NCBI GenBank assembly: GCA_910577295.1
Contig: CAJTLS010000001.1
Location: 107,755 to 171,754 of the forward strand
Length of the DNA stretch: 64,000 nt
Source: an uncultured Eubacterium sp.
GTDB taxonomy: Bacteria; Bacillota; Clostridia; Lachnospirales; Lachnospiraceae
Reading direction: 5' to 3'
The notes under the pieces: model-generated
What the model was told of the DNA's origin: nothing
The model's database searches: none
What the model saw: the letters and a program-made list of their open reading frames with translations, nothing else
In this document: piece after piece, positions 26,759 to 36,151 of the stretch
Layout: each line of letters begins with the position of its first letter
How positions within the stretch are numbered: position 1 is the stretch's first letter
Position numbers and translations under genes: made by a program

Positions 26759-27514
26759 ATGGCAAAGAAGTCGTTAGCGATGAAAGTAGACAAAGTAAGC
26801 ATGAAGTTTAACCTGAGTGCGGAAAAAGTTGATAATATAAAAGAATATGTGATTAAGATGCTCAAGAAAGAATTGATGTATCAGGATTTTTGGGCGCTGC
26901 GCGACGTCAGTTTTGAAGTTGAAAAGGGTGACCGTCTCGGGATTATGGGACTGAACGGCGCCGGAAAGAGTACGCTGCTCAAAGTGGTGGCAGGCGTATT
27001 AAAAGCGACAGAGGGAACCGTGGCGACATATGGTAAAATTGCTCCGCTGCTTGAGCTTGGCGCGGGCTTTGACCGACAGTATACCGGTGCGGAAAATATT
27101 TTTCTCTATGGCGCCATGTTAGGTTACAGCAAGGAGTTTTTGGAAGAAAAGTATGATGAGATTGTCGAGTTTTCCGAGTTGGGAAGTTTTATCAATGTGC
27201 CGGTGAAAAATTACTCTTCCGGTATGAGGGCGAGGCTTGGGTTCTCCGTGGCGACGATTGTCGAGCCGGATATTTTGATTTTGGATGAGGTACTCAGCGT
27301 TGGCGACGCGAAGTTCCGCAAAAAATGTGAGGAGCGGGTGCAGAGCATGTTTGACCAAGGAGTAACGGTTATTTTTGTATCACACTCGACACAACAGGTG
27401 CTTCGCATGTGTAATAAAGGCATTCTTCTGGAACAGGGACGCCTGATAGCTTATGGGGATGTGGAGGAAGTAGTTAGTTTTTACGAGGCAAAGATGGATA
27501 TGGCGGACAAATAA
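26759..27514 (+). CDS. Teichoic acid/polysaccharide ABC exporter ATPase (TagH-type)
   Basis: A 251-residue ATPase of the polysaccharide-export subclass: Walker A GLNGAGKST, the subclass mark PLLELGAGFD, signature YSSGMRARLGFS and Walker B ILDEVLSVGD. It works with the permease just upstream. It is much shorter than B. subtilis TagH (which has a long extracellular C-terminal part) and lacks the C-terminal carbohydrate-binding extension of Wzt, so cargo recognition must sit elsewhere. RBS AGGAGG precedes the ATG. Confidence 0.93.
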   Translation: MAKKSLAMKVDKVSMKFNLSAEKVDNIKEYVIKMLKKELMYQDFWALRDVSFEVEKGDRLGIMGLNGAGKSTLLKVVAGVLKATEGTVATYGKIAPLLELGAGFDRQYTGAENIFLYGAMLGYSKEFLEEKYDEIVEFSELGSFINVPVKNYSSGMRARLGFSVATIVEPDILILDEVLSVGDAKFRKKCEERVQSMFDQGVTVIFVSHSTQQVLRMCNKGILLEQGRLIAYGDVEEVVSFYEAKMDMADK

Positions 27515-27556
27515 GCTGTCGCCGATTTCCGTGATTATAAGGAATGGAGGATTAAC

Positions 27557-27961
27557 ATGAAAAAGGTAATTACTTACGGTACTTTCGACTTGCTCCACGT
27601 AGGGCATATCAATTTGCTGCGGCGTGCCAAAGCGTTGGGCGATTATTTGATTGTTGTTGTCTCTTCGGACGAGTTTAATGCGGGAAAGGGCAAGAAAGCG
27701 TATCATTCGTTTGAAGACCGGAAAATTATACTGGAGTCGATTAAATATGTGGATGAAGTATTACCGGAATATACATGGGAGCAGAAAATCGACGATGTTA
27801 GAAACAACGACGTTGATGTTTTTGTCATGGGAGACGACTGGACGGGCAAGTTTGATTTTCTCAAAGAATATTGCGAGGTCGTTTATCTGCCGCGTACAGA
27901 AGGGATTTCCACGACAAAGATTAAACAGGATTTAAATATGAAAGACGGAGAAGATGATTAA
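27557..27961 (+). CDS. tagD: Glycerol-3-phosphate cytidylyltransferase
   Basis: A 134-residue TagD that makes CDP-glycerol from CTP and sn-glycerol 3-phosphate, the donor for poly(glycerol phosphate) polymers. The nucleotidyltransferase motifs are intact: GTFDLLHVGH near the N-terminus and the RTEGISTTKI signature near the C-terminus. Length fits the family exactly. RBS GGAGG precedes the ATG. It overlaps the next gene, a CDP-glycerol glycerophosphotransferase, by eight bases, so donor synthesis and use are coupled. Confidence 0.95.
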   Translation: MKKVITYGTFDLLHVGHINLLRRAKALGDYLIVVVSSDEFNAGKGKKAYHSFEDRKIILESIKYVDEVLPEYTWEQKIDDVRNNDVDVFVMGDDWTGKFDFLKEYCEVVYLPRTEGISTTKIKQDLNMKDGEDD

Positions 27962-29072
27962 GAAGTTAGGATATTATCTCTTTGCCTCATTTTTTTGTCT
28001 GTTCCGGCTGGCGCCGGTGAGGAAACAGAAAATATTTATGGTGGCGACACACGATGACAGTGACGAGGGAAATATCGGCATAGTGGCGAAGAGGATAAAG
28101 GAAAAAATGCCGGACGCCAAACTTATTTTTTTGACAAAAAGAGATGGAATTCGCAGGCCGTTCTCTTTTTTCTTAATTAAGGCATACCATATGGCGACCG
28201 CGGGAACGATATTTCTTGATAATGAGTTTATGCCGATGGCTTTCACGCCAATTTCTGCCAAAGTAAAAGTAGTGCAGTTGTGGCATGGAACCGGAACGAT
28301 TAAGAAATTTGGACAGGATAGCGATACCGGAGAGGTAGCGGAGCTTGCCCGTCGCGCCAATGAGCGGTTGACGCATTTGATTGTCAATTCCGAGATGACA
28401 AAAAGGCAGTATGCATCCGCCTTTAATCAGCCGATGGAGAATGTGCACATACTGGGACTGCCGCGCACGGATTTGCTTCTTGATAAGAAAAGAATAAATG
28501 CGATGAAAAAAGAATTTTGGCGTCGGTATCCAGAATTGGAAAACAAGCGTTGTATTTTATATGCGCCTACGTTTCGTGACTATGAAGTGGAACACCCGCG
28601 CATTGCGCTGGACTTGGCTTCGTTTGTGCGGCAGATGGAAGAGAGTGAAGTCCTGCTGCTGCGCCTGCACCCGCATGTGGCGGCCAATTGCCCGGCAGAT
28701 GTATTGTCGAGGTATGAGGGGCGTGTGTACAATATGTCGGACTATGCCGGAGTTACTACCCTGCTTGCCGCGGCGGATTGTCTGATTACCGATTATTCCT
28801 CGATTATATTTGAATATTGTCTGTTAGATAAAAAGATGATTTTTTATGCCTATGACTTAGAGAGGTTTCAAGGAGACGGACGGGGTTTTTATGAAAAGTA
28901 TGACGAATTTGTTCCCGGGCCGGTTGTTCAGAGCCAGCAGGCTTTGGAGAGGGAGTGCCATAAAGAAGATTCGGATAAGGAACGTCTGCAGAAGTTTCGG
29001 GAAGAAATGTTTGCTTATCGGGATGGAAACGCCGTAAATCGACTTTTGGAATTGATTTTTAATATAAAATAG
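27954..29072 (+). CDS. CDP-glycerol glycerophosphotransferase family protein (TagB/TagF type)
   Basis: A 372-residue GT-B fold transferase. It has the family motifs LWHGTGTIKKFG (catalytic His region) at about residue 108, LILYAPTFRD-type ILYAPTFRDYE, LRLHPH, and LITDYSSIIFEY near the C-terminus. It transfers glycerol phosphate from CDP-glycerol to a lipid-linked acceptor or growing chain at the inner membrane face. The single domain and short length fit a TagB-like primase or a short polymerase; the two roles cannot be separated here. Overlaps tagD by eight bases. Confidence 0.92.
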   Translation: MIKKLGYYLFASFFCLFRLAPVRKQKIFMVATHDDSDEGNIGIVAKRIKEKMPDAKLIFLTKRDGIRRPFSFFLIKAYHMATAGTIFLDNEFMPMAFTPISAKVKVVQLWHGTGTIKKFGQDSDTGEVAELARRANERLTHLIVNSEMTKRQYASAFNQPMENVHILGLPRTDLLLDKKRINAMKKEFWRRYPELENKRCILYAPTFRDYEVEHPRIALDLASFVRQMEESEVLLLRLHPHVAANCPADVLSRYEGRVYNMSDYAGVTTLLAAADCLITDYSSIIFEYCLLDKKMIFYAYDLERFQGDGRGFYEKYDEFVPGPVVQSQQALERECHKEDSDKERLQKFREEMFAYRDGNAVNRLLELIFNIK

Positions 29073-29080
29073 TATATAAT
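29052..29080 (+). promoter_or_regulatory. Internal promoter for the LCP gene
   Basis: TTGATT (29052-29057), a 17-base spacer and perfect TATAAT (29075-29080), overlapping the end of the transferase gene and 44 bases before the LCP start. Confidence 0.55.
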
Positions 29081-29123
29081 GTTATGAGCGTGTAAATAGG
29101 CTAATAAGAAACGGAGGTTTGTA

Positions 29124-30629
29124 ATGAAAACAATATTTAAGAGAAAAATAAGCCTGATAGTTATTTTGCTTCAACTGGTTGTATCGGTGATGTTCTGTAT
29201 CTATGTAGGTACGCTGGGAGCTATTCCAACGAAGTATCTGGTGGCATTAGTGATTGTATCGGTGTTACTGCTTGTTTATCAGATTATGAGTCAGGCGACG
29301 AATTCGAGTTACATTTTCGGACGAGTGTTGGCATTAGTCTTTGGCATGATTTTCTTTGTGGGAGCAAAGTATATGAATGAGAGTATGGCTGCCTTGCAGG
29401 ATGTGGGCGGTGCGACCATGAAAGTGGATATTATTTCATTTTATGTGTTGAATGACGACCCGGCAAAAACGATTGCAGACGCTAAAGATTATACTTACGG
29501 AATTCTTTCGGTACAGGACCGTGAAAATACCGACAAGGCGCTGGCGGAGGCTAAGAGTAAGGTGGGTAAGGATTTGAAAATCATGGAATTTGACGACTCT
29601 CTTACTTTAGTAGATGCTTTATATGCAAAGGAAATACAGGTTGCTGTTATTAATCAGAGTTTTCTCAACCCGATTAAAGATAAATATGTGAGTTTCACGA
29701 AAGATACACGCGAATTAGAGAATAGTGAGATTCAGACGGAAGTCGAGGAAGAGATTATCGATACTGATGTGACGACAAAGCCGTTTAATGTTTATATTAG
29801 TGGTATTGACGTCTACGGAAAGATTGGCCAGACGAGCCGGAGTGACGTTAATGTTATTGCTACGATAAATCCGGTGACGAAGAAGATTCTTCTTACGTCT
29901 ACGCCGAGAGATTATTATGTGCCGCTCTATACAAAAGGCGGGAAGTCATATTCGGGCGGTATGCCGGATAAATTGACGCATGCCGGTATATATGGCGTGG
30001 ACTGCTCGATGAATACGCTGGAGAAACTGTATGATATTGATATTGACTATTATGTAAGAGTCAACTTTACCAGTCTGAAAAAGATTGTAGATTTGCTTGG
30101 CGGCGTGGAAGTTTACTCGGATTCTGATTTTATTTCCGACTGGGGGCCTCATGGCGCCGGAACCCACTACAAGTTTAAGAAAGGGTATAACAAGGTGAAT
30201 GGCAAGAAAGCGCTGGCATTCTGCCGTGAGCGTCATCATTTTCAGAACGGGGATTATCAGAGAGGACGCAATCATCAGCATATGATTGAGGCGATTTTGA
30301 ATAAGGTAATGTCTCCGTCCATACTTCGTAATTTTTCGAAATTGCTGAAAGAATCGAAGCATATGTTCCAGACGAGTATGTCAAAGGACAGAATTGTTTC
30401 TATTTGTAAAATGCAGCTTAACGATATGGCAAAATGGAAAGTGGCGTTTGCCAATGCGGAAGGTTACGGGGCGAAAAAGACGACGTTTTCCATTCGTTCT
30501 ACTCCGCTGTATGTCTGTGAGCCAAATCACAGCTCCGTACAGAAGATTACAAAGCGCATTAAAAAAGTGATGAAAGAGACGCCGGAAGATGTTGAGGATA
30601 CGAAAGAGAAAGACGATAAGATTGAATAG
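29124..30629 (+). CDS. LCP (LytR-CpsA-Psr) family wall-polymer ligase
   Basis: A 501-residue membrane protein. Three hydrophobic segments lie within residues 8-90. An accessory extracytoplasmic region (~95-210) follows, then the LCP catalytic domain (~220-420), with TINPVTKKILLTSTPRDYYV, GGVEVYSD and the Arg-rich AFCRERHHF motif followed by QRGRNHQHM. LCP enzymes transfer lipid-linked teichoic acids or capsule from undecaprenyl phosphate onto peptidoglycan, which fits the surrounding polymer genes. RBS GGAGG precedes the ATG. The C-terminal tail is acidic and lysine-rich. Confidence 0.94.
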   Translation: MKTIFKRKISLIVILLQLVVSVMFCIYVGTLGAIPTKYLVALVIVSVLLLVYQIMSQATNSSYIFGRVLALVFGMIFFVGAKYMNESMAALQDVGGATMKVDIISFYVLNDDPAKTIADAKDYTYGILSVQDRENTDKALAEAKSKVGKDLKIMEFDDSLTLVDALYAKEIQVAVINQSFLNPIKDKYVSFTKDTRELENSEIQTEVEEEIIDTDVTTKPFNVYISGIDVYGKIGQTSRSDVNVIATINPVTKKILLTSTPRDYYVPLYTKGGKSYSGGMPDKLTHAGIYGVDCSMNTLEKLYDIDIDYYVRVNFTSLKKIVDLLGGVEVYSDSDFISDWGPHGAGTHYKFKKGYNKVNGKKALAFCRERHHFQNGDYQRGRNHQHMIEAILNKVMSPSILRNFSKLLKESKHMFQTSMSKDRIVSICKMQLNDMAKWKVAFANAEGYGAKKTTFSIRSTPLYVCEPNHSSVQKITKRIKKVMKETPEDVEDTKEKDDKIE

Positions 30630-30655
30630 GTGTAAAACGCTGTGCGTTTTTCAGG

Positions 30656-30682
30656 GGTGCGGCTTCACGGTCGCACCTTTTT
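30656..30682 (+). terminator. Terminator after LCP gene
   Basis: GGTGCG (30656-30661) pairs with CGCACC (30672-30677), followed by TTTTT. It lies 16 bases before the next start, so it may only reduce read-through inside the cluster. Confidence 0.65.
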
Positions 30683-30697
30683 GGATGCGGAGGAAGA

Positions 30698-32173
30698 ATG
30701 TTGATACGGAAATTGCAGGATTTATTTATTTTATTATTAAAACCATGGATTCCGATTGTGGGGCGGTTGCGTGATAAAACGAAATATTATTTGATTACCG
30801 CATGTTTTATGGTTGATTTGGTTTTATTTTGTATTGTGCGCTACGGGCTGCACAAGGAAAGTTATTTTTACAATACGGTGTGTGGTATTTTTCTTATGTT
30901 TGCCATTGCCATATTGTCGCTGGACCGCAGTTTGGTGCATATTCGCTGGCGGCGTTCTCTTTGGCTGGCCTGGTTTGGCATGTGTATTATGTTTACCGTA
31001 TCGGACATATTAGTGCCGAAGAAGATGTGTGGCTTGGGGGTGATTTTGGCATTTGTGTTTACAGGAGTATTTTTTGTCTGGCAAAACCACACGAGAAAGG
31101 ATTTGCTCTGGAAATGTCTGAAAGACGCGGTAAAACTTGCGTTTTGGGCGATGACCGCAATTGCTTTTTTGTTTCGGCCCCAGTATGAGGGCGTCCGTTA
31201 TGCTGGTATTTTTACCAATCCCAATACGTTTGCCCTCTATCTGTTTATTATAATATCCGTTTTTCTGTCCGATTTGGATTGGATTGTCGAGACGGGGCGT
31301 TCGTGGAAAAAGAATGTTTCCACTTATTTGGGATTGGGGGTATGTGCTTTCTATCTTGAGAAGACGCAGGCGAGAACATCTATTGCCGCCATAGCGGTTA
31401 TCGTTCTCATGTGGCTTGGCTTGCGGGTTTATCTCTCAAAGAAAAATCATATGTGGCAGTCTTTCCTCAAAAACGTAGTCTTAGCGGGTGTTGTGTGCAT
31501 CGCGGTTTTTCCTGTCTGTACGGCTGCACTCAAGGTAGTACCTGATTTTGTAGGCCATCCGATTGAGTTTGTCGGAGAGACTCATTTTGGAAATGAGATT
31601 CCGGACCCTGAAAAAGACCCCGGCGAGGTAGTTGTGCCGGAATATGAGCATGTGGAAAATGCGGAGACGAAAGATCCGGAAGTCGTAATTCCGCGCAATG
31701 CATGGGAGCGTATCTGGTATAATATCAAATATTCGAAAGGCTTAAATGCGCTTACTAATGGGCGAATTGATATTTATTTAGCGTATTTGGATAAAATGAA
31801 TTATAAAGGACACCGCACAACTTCCATGGTGGTGGACGGAGAGAAGAATCATTCTCATAATAACTGGATACAGTTCGGATACACATATGGGGTTTTCAGT
31901 ATGTTTTTCTATGCAGTTATAACCATACTGGGAGTTGGTTTCTCTCTAAAGTTCTATCTGACACAGCGGCGGAAAAATGCCACTTATGCTTTTTTAATAC
32001 CTGCAATATGTGTCGGATTTGTTGTGGCGACGCTGACGGAATGCCTGTTTTTGCCATTTGAGGTATTTCCGGCATTTGCTTATTGGTTTGCATTTGGAGA
32101 TTTATTTGTAAAAAAGGTGCCAAAGAACAAATTCTTGCAGGAATTAGAGGATGGAGAAAGGGATTGTTTATGA
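30698..32173 (+). CDS. O-antigen ligase/polymerase-like membrane protein
   Basis: A 491-residue protein with about ten to eleven hydrophobic segments. A large polar loop (~285-370, containing runs such as NEIPDPEKDPGEVV) sits between the two C-terminal groups of segments, the shape of WaaL/Wzy-family proteins. In this family the loop faces outside and joins or polymerises lipid-linked glycans. The usual H-N motif is suggested by KNHSHNNWIQFGYTYG at ~385-400. RBS GGAGG precedes the ATG. The following glycosyltransferase start lies just past its stop. Confidence 0.78.
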   Translation: MLIRKLQDLFILLLKPWIPIVGRLRDKTKYYLITACFMVDLVLFCIVRYGLHKESYFYNTVCGIFLMFAIAILSLDRSLVHIRWRRSLWLAWFGMCIMFTVSDILVPKKMCGLGVILAFVFTGVFFVWQNHTRKDLLWKCLKDAVKLAFWAMTAIAFLFRPQYEGVRYAGIFTNPNTFALYLFIIISVFLSDLDWIVETGRSWKKNVSTYLGLGVCAFYLEKTQARTSIAAIAVIVLMWLGLRVYLSKKNHMWQSFLKNVVLAGVVCIAVFPVCTAALKVVPDFVGHPIEFVGETHFGNEIPDPEKDPGEVVVPEYEHVENAETKDPEVVIPRNAWERIWYNIKYSKGLNALTNGRIDIYLAYLDKMNYKGHRTTSMVVDGEKNHSHNNWIQFGYTYGVFSMFFYAVITILGVGFSLKFYLTQRRKNATYAFLIPAICVGFVVATLTECLFLPFEVFPAFAYWFAFGDLFVKKVPKNKFLQELEDGERDCL

Positions 32174-32207
32174 AAAATATGGAGAAAATCCGGGGAGGAG
32201 AAAACGA

Positions 32208-35039
32208 GTGAAAGTTTCGGTAATTGTTGCTGCCTATAATGCGGAAAAATATGTGATGGAGACGATGGAAAGTCTTGCAAATCAGAGCATTGATGATTAT
32301 GAAATTATTGTAGTGAATGACGGTTCGACGGATAATACACTGAATATTTTGAGAGAGTATGAAGAACATTACGAACACATAACAGTTATAGATAAAGAAA
32401 ATGGGGGGCCTTCTTCTGCCAGAAACCGCGGACTTGATTTGGCAAAGGGAGAGTACGTTTACTTTTTTGATGCAGATGATGTGTTGGAGCCTGATGCGCT
32501 GCAGGCGTTATATGACCGTGCAAAAGAAAAACGTGCGGATCTTGTTATTGCCAAATATGATATTTTTAACCGGTTTCAGACATTTCCGGTGAATGGCATT
32601 AATGATTTGGTGCAGATGGAAAGAATCGATAAATATGATTCACAGATTCTGTGGACATTTTCTTTATGTAATAAACTGTTTCGCCGTTCGGTTATTGAGC
32701 AGCACGGCCTGCGTCTGCCGCCGATTTCGTATTCAGAGGATGGCGCCTTTTTAATGCGCTATGTCTATCGGACAAACTGTATTACCGGGCTGGACAGAGT
32801 GATTTTTCATTACCGGAGAATGTATGACGGAGAGGCAGAATCCATCACGGCCTCCATTTCTTCATGGAAGATTAAAGATTATATCGAAGCGCACCGTATC
32901 ATCCTCAAATCGGCAGAAGAGAGCATAATGCTTGATTATCCGCAGTATGAAGATATTGAGGAAGTAAAAGAGAAAAAAGACGAAATCCATAAATATCTGA
33001 ATGAAATATGCCGTAAGGAAGTACAGATTTTGTTAGACCAGTTTTATGCAAAATACTGGACGCTGCCAGAGGACACGGCAAAACATCTGGTGCAGGAAAT
33101 AAACGACAAAATGGCGTCGTTAGATATGTGTGATATTTCCATGCTCAAAGATTCTCATCCTGAATTTGCACTGGATAATCTGCCGGTGGAGAAAGAAGAA
33201 CTGCTTTCTCACGCATGGTTTACTATCGCCTTGTATGGTGAGAAAGAGGATAAAGAAAAATTTCTCCTCAGTGTTCAGAGCCTGACGCTGCAAAATCTCA
33301 TTGCCATTCGTATTCTAATCCCGAGTGAATGGAAACAGGAGATTGAAGAGGCGGGATATTTACAGAACAATATGGAGTTTCTGGATGTTTCATCGAGGGA
33401 CGAGCTGTATTATCGGGCGTTGGAATTGGCAGAAACACCTTATATTACGTTTGCGGACGCCAAAGTCAGTTATGCGAATAATGCGTTCAAGTATGTGATT
33501 AAAAACTTTATCAAATCATCGGCTGATTTTTCGTCACAGTTGATTTATCACCGCAATTTTGAAGATATGCAGGCGGTTCTTTTAAGTTCGACGGCGCTGA
33601 ATTCCGTAAAGACGGGATACGAAAATAATCCGTACCTTGCCATGGATTATACGCTTGCCAATAAATTTTTTAAAACGGACTTTTTGAAAAAGCAGAAACC
33701 GGATAAATCGAAAAGTTTATTATCCCATTTGCCTCAATGGTACAATAGGGGTTACTTTACTTTTATGAACGACCGGATTGTCTTCTATGAGGATTTGGAA
33801 GAAAACTTTATCGATTATGTAGGTACAAAAGAAACGATTCCGATGATGAAAGAGTATTTAGTTGACCGGAAAGCCGATTTGAATAGCCCGGAAATTGTTC
33901 CTGATCTAAATCAAATAATGCCAAAGATGCTTCGTTTTCCATCGGACAAATTTGGGCAGATACTGTTTCGCAAGATTGTAAATTTCCTGCGTCGTTATCC
34001 GGTAAAGAATCGGGTTCTGTTCTTTACCGTGCGCAAAGATGGCGAGCTGGAGGGGAACGCCAAAGCGCTATACCCATATGTCAAGGGGAAAAAGGTAATT
34101 TGTGCGAAACGTCTCCCACACAATCCGTTTACGAAACTTTATATGTATTATATGAATATTACGAGCCGTGTCATTGTAACGGATGATTATAATCGTTATC
34201 TGAGGCATTTTCAGCTGCGCCAGAGCCAGCGTGTCGTGCAGTTATGGCATGCCTGCGGGGCTTTCAAGAAATTTGGACAGCGGGGAACAAATATGTCGAT
34301 TGCGGCAGACCATGCTTACCATGTGCAGTATAATATGGTGATGGTCAGCAGCGACTGGATTCGCGGCATTTATGCGGATGCTTTTGACATTGATGTGCAC
34401 AAAGTAAAGGCGCTGGGATGTCCCCGTACCGACGCTTTTTATGATGAAAAACAGATGCAGCAGACAAAAGAAACGGTATATCAGGCGCATCCAGAGTTCC
34501 GTGACCGATATTTGATTCTATATGCTCCGACTTTCCGTGATATCGGAGATGACCGAACGCAATTTAAGCCGGATTTGGATTTTGACAGGTTGTCCGAAGA
34601 ATTGCTGCCAAATCAGATGTTTGTTATCTGTCCGCATCCGGTCATGAAAAATAAGATTGTTGAAAAGTCATATGACAACATTAAAGTGATACGGGATTTT
34701 TCCACGAACGATATGATGTTAGTATCCGATTTGCTGGTGACGGATTATTCTTCGGTTATTTTTGAATATGTTTTACTCCGCAAGCCGATTGCCTTTTATT
34801 GTTATGATTTGCTAAATTATAATCGTGGATTTTATCTGAATTATCCCGACGATTTGCCCGGTGACATTTACGAGAATCAGAAGGATTTGACGGCGTATCT
34901 GCGTTCGTCCGTTAAGGATACCCTGTCGGATAAATACGATGCGTTTATTGAAAAATATATGGCTGCGTGTGATGGACACAGCAGTGAACGAATCGCCAAA
35001 ATGATTAATCAGTATATGGAGGAAGCGGAACATGAATGA
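32208..35039 (+). CDS. Bifunctional glycosyltransferase (GT2) and CDP-polyol phosphotransferase (TagF-like)
   Basis: A 943-residue cytoplasmic fusion. Residues 1 to ~290 are a GT2 family glycosyltransferase (VSVIVAAYNAEKYV, NDGSTDN, DADD). A ~290-residue middle region is of unclear fold. The C-terminal ~350 residues are a TagB/TagF-type GT-B domain with LWHACGAFKKFG, LYAPTFRD, CPHPVMKNK and VTDYSSVIFEY. It could add a sugar and a glycerol or ribitol phosphate unit alternately. The start is GTG 32208, nine bases after GGAGG; the frame is open to an ATG at 32151 without usable ribosome site. Overlaps the next gene by eight bases. Confidence 0.9.
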   Translation: MKVSVIVAAYNAEKYVMETMESLANQSIDDYEIIVVNDGSTDNTLNILREYEEHYEHITVIDKENGGPSSARNRGLDLAKGEYVYFFDADDVLEPDALQALYDRAKEKRADLVIAKYDIFNRFQTFPVNGINDLVQMERIDKYDSQILWTFSLCNKLFRRSVIEQHGLRLPPISYSEDGAFLMRYVYRTNCITGLDRVIFHYRRMYDGEAESITASISSWKIKDYIEAHRIILKSAEESIMLDYPQYEDIEEVKEKKDEIHKYLNEICRKEVQILLDQFYAKYWTLPEDTAKHLVQEINDKMASLDMCDISMLKDSHPEFALDNLPVEKEELLSHAWFTIALYGEKEDKEKFLLSVQSLTLQNLIAIRILIPSEWKQEIEEAGYLQNNMEFLDVSSRDELYYRALELAETPYITFADAKVSYANNAFKYVIKNFIKSSADFSSQLIYHRNFEDMQAVLLSSTALNSVKTGYENNPYLAMDYTLANKFFKTDFLKKQKPDKSKSLLSHLPQWYNRGYFTFMNDRIVFYEDLEENFIDYVGTKETIPMMKEYLVDRKADLNSPEIVPDLNQIMPKMLRFPSDKFGQILFRKIVNFLRRYPVKNRVLFFTVRKDGELEGNAKALYPYVKGKKVICAKRLPHNPFTKLYMYYMNITSRVIVTDDYNRYLRHFQLRQSQRVVQLWHACGAFKKFGQRGTNMSIAADHAYHVQYNMVMVSSDWIRGIYADAFDIDVHKVKALGCPRTDAFYDEKQMQQTKETVYQAHPEFRDRYLILYAPTFRDIGDDRTQFKPDLDFDRLSEELLPNQMFVICPHPVMKNKIVEKSYDNIKVIRDFSTNDMMLVSDLLVTDYSSVIFEYVLLRKPIAFYCYDLLNYNRGFYLNYPDDLPGDIYENQKDLTAYLRSSVKDTLSDKYDAFIEKYMAACDGHSSERIAKMINQYMEEAEHE

Positions 35040-36069
35040 GAAAGTGATTACATTCCTGAGCAGTCTGGGACGCGGATTGAGCAATGACCTTGCGCTCGTC
35101 AAAGATTATTTTGCGGCACGACCGTCGCTGGAGTATACGTTTCGGTATTATGTGAACAATGAAAAGCACAAGAATCCGCTGGCCGCACATGGTTATCGCC
35201 GGGCGAAAAAAGATTTTTGTGATGGAATGACAAATGTCCTCTGTGTAGACGGGTCTCTGACTCATCAGATTAACAATATGGCGCCGGAAGGCCAGAGGAT
35301 TTTGTTGGCGGTTCCGTATGATTACCAGTTTAAAAATATGTATCTGATGGAGAAGAGGGGCAGAAAATTTCATTTGAATACTTTTTCAAGATTTACCCAT
35401 ATTATTGCGGGTTCTCCTTTTTCAGCAGATTTGTTGAGACGGGCTTACCGTATTGAAGGCAAAGAGTTGATTGAGAATGTTTCGCTGCCGCTTGCCTATG
35501 ATATTTGTTTGCCAGAGAGGCAGAATGAGGTCAGGGAGCGTATTTTTTACTATTTTCCACAGGCAAGAGGGAAAAAACTTCTTTCGGTTATTGTGTTTGG
35601 AGACGCAGAGATGAAACGGAAAGACTGGGAAACGCTTGATATCAGACAGTGGGTCAAAGACCTTGGCGATGAATGGTTTTTATTTACCAACAGTGAGATT
35701 CTCATGGAAAATACGTTTTGCATGGGAAATCACTATAAAGAAAATTTCGGTTATTTGAATCGGATACTTCCGATACCAGAGCTGTTATATGTATCGGATG
35801 TACTGGTGACAAACAATGGACGACTGGCGTCGGTGTTTTCCATTCTGGACAAGCCGGTCTATGCCTGTGCTTATAGTAAAAATTATTTTGAAAAATATAT
35901 GAGTCTCAAATACCCGCAAATGTATTTCCATAATGCGGCGGAAATGCGTGATTACCCATTTGTTGCAGACGTGCAGACGGAAACACAGAAAAGTTTTTCA
36001 AAAATCATGTCTTATGGTTCGGAGTTTAATCCATGTCAAACGGTTGCCGATCTTCTTGGATTATTCTGA
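35032..36069 (+). CDS. Divergent TagB/TagF-like GT-B fold protein
   Basis: A 345-residue protein, not clearly assignable. Its C-terminal half follows the TagF layout (ELLYVSDVLVTNNGRLASVF, then LDKPVYACAYS). But the usual TDYSS phosphate-binding motif reads TNNGR, and the WHG catalytic-His motif near the N-terminal domain is missing. It could be a relative using another donor, or a non-catalytic partner of the preceding transferase, with which it overlaps by eight bases and so is translationally coupled. RBS GGAGG precedes the ATG. No membrane segments. Confidence 0.7.
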   Translation: MNEKVITFLSSLGRGLSNDLALVKDYFAARPSLEYTFRYYVNNEKHKNPLAAHGYRRAKKDFCDGMTNVLCVDGSLTHQINNMAPEGQRILLAVPYDYQFKNMYLMEKRGRKFHLNTFSRFTHIIAGSPFSADLLRRAYRIEGKELIENVSLPLAYDICLPERQNEVRERIFYYFPQARGKKLLSVIVFGDAEMKRKDWETLDIRQWVKDLGDEWFLFTNSEILMENTFCMGNHYKENFGYLNRILPIPELLYVSDVLVTNNGRLASVFSILDKPVYACAYSKNYFEKYMSLKYPQMYFHNAAEMRDYPFVADVQTETQKSFSKIMSYGSEFNPCQTVADLLGLF

Positions 36070-36090
36070 TGTTTGAAGAATATACAACAA

Positions 36091-36120
36091 TTGACGTTAA
36101 ATATTATTATGTGATACAAT
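36091..36120 (+). promoter_or_regulatory. Promoter of the second half of the polymer locus
   Basis: TTGACG (36091-36096), an 18-base spacer and TACAAT (36115-36120). Same -35 and spacing as the promoter at 25865. It sits 31 bases before the acyltransferase start. Confidence 0.65.
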
Positions 36121-36151
36121 TTAACTTAGGCTTTTAGAGAGGGGAATTGAA

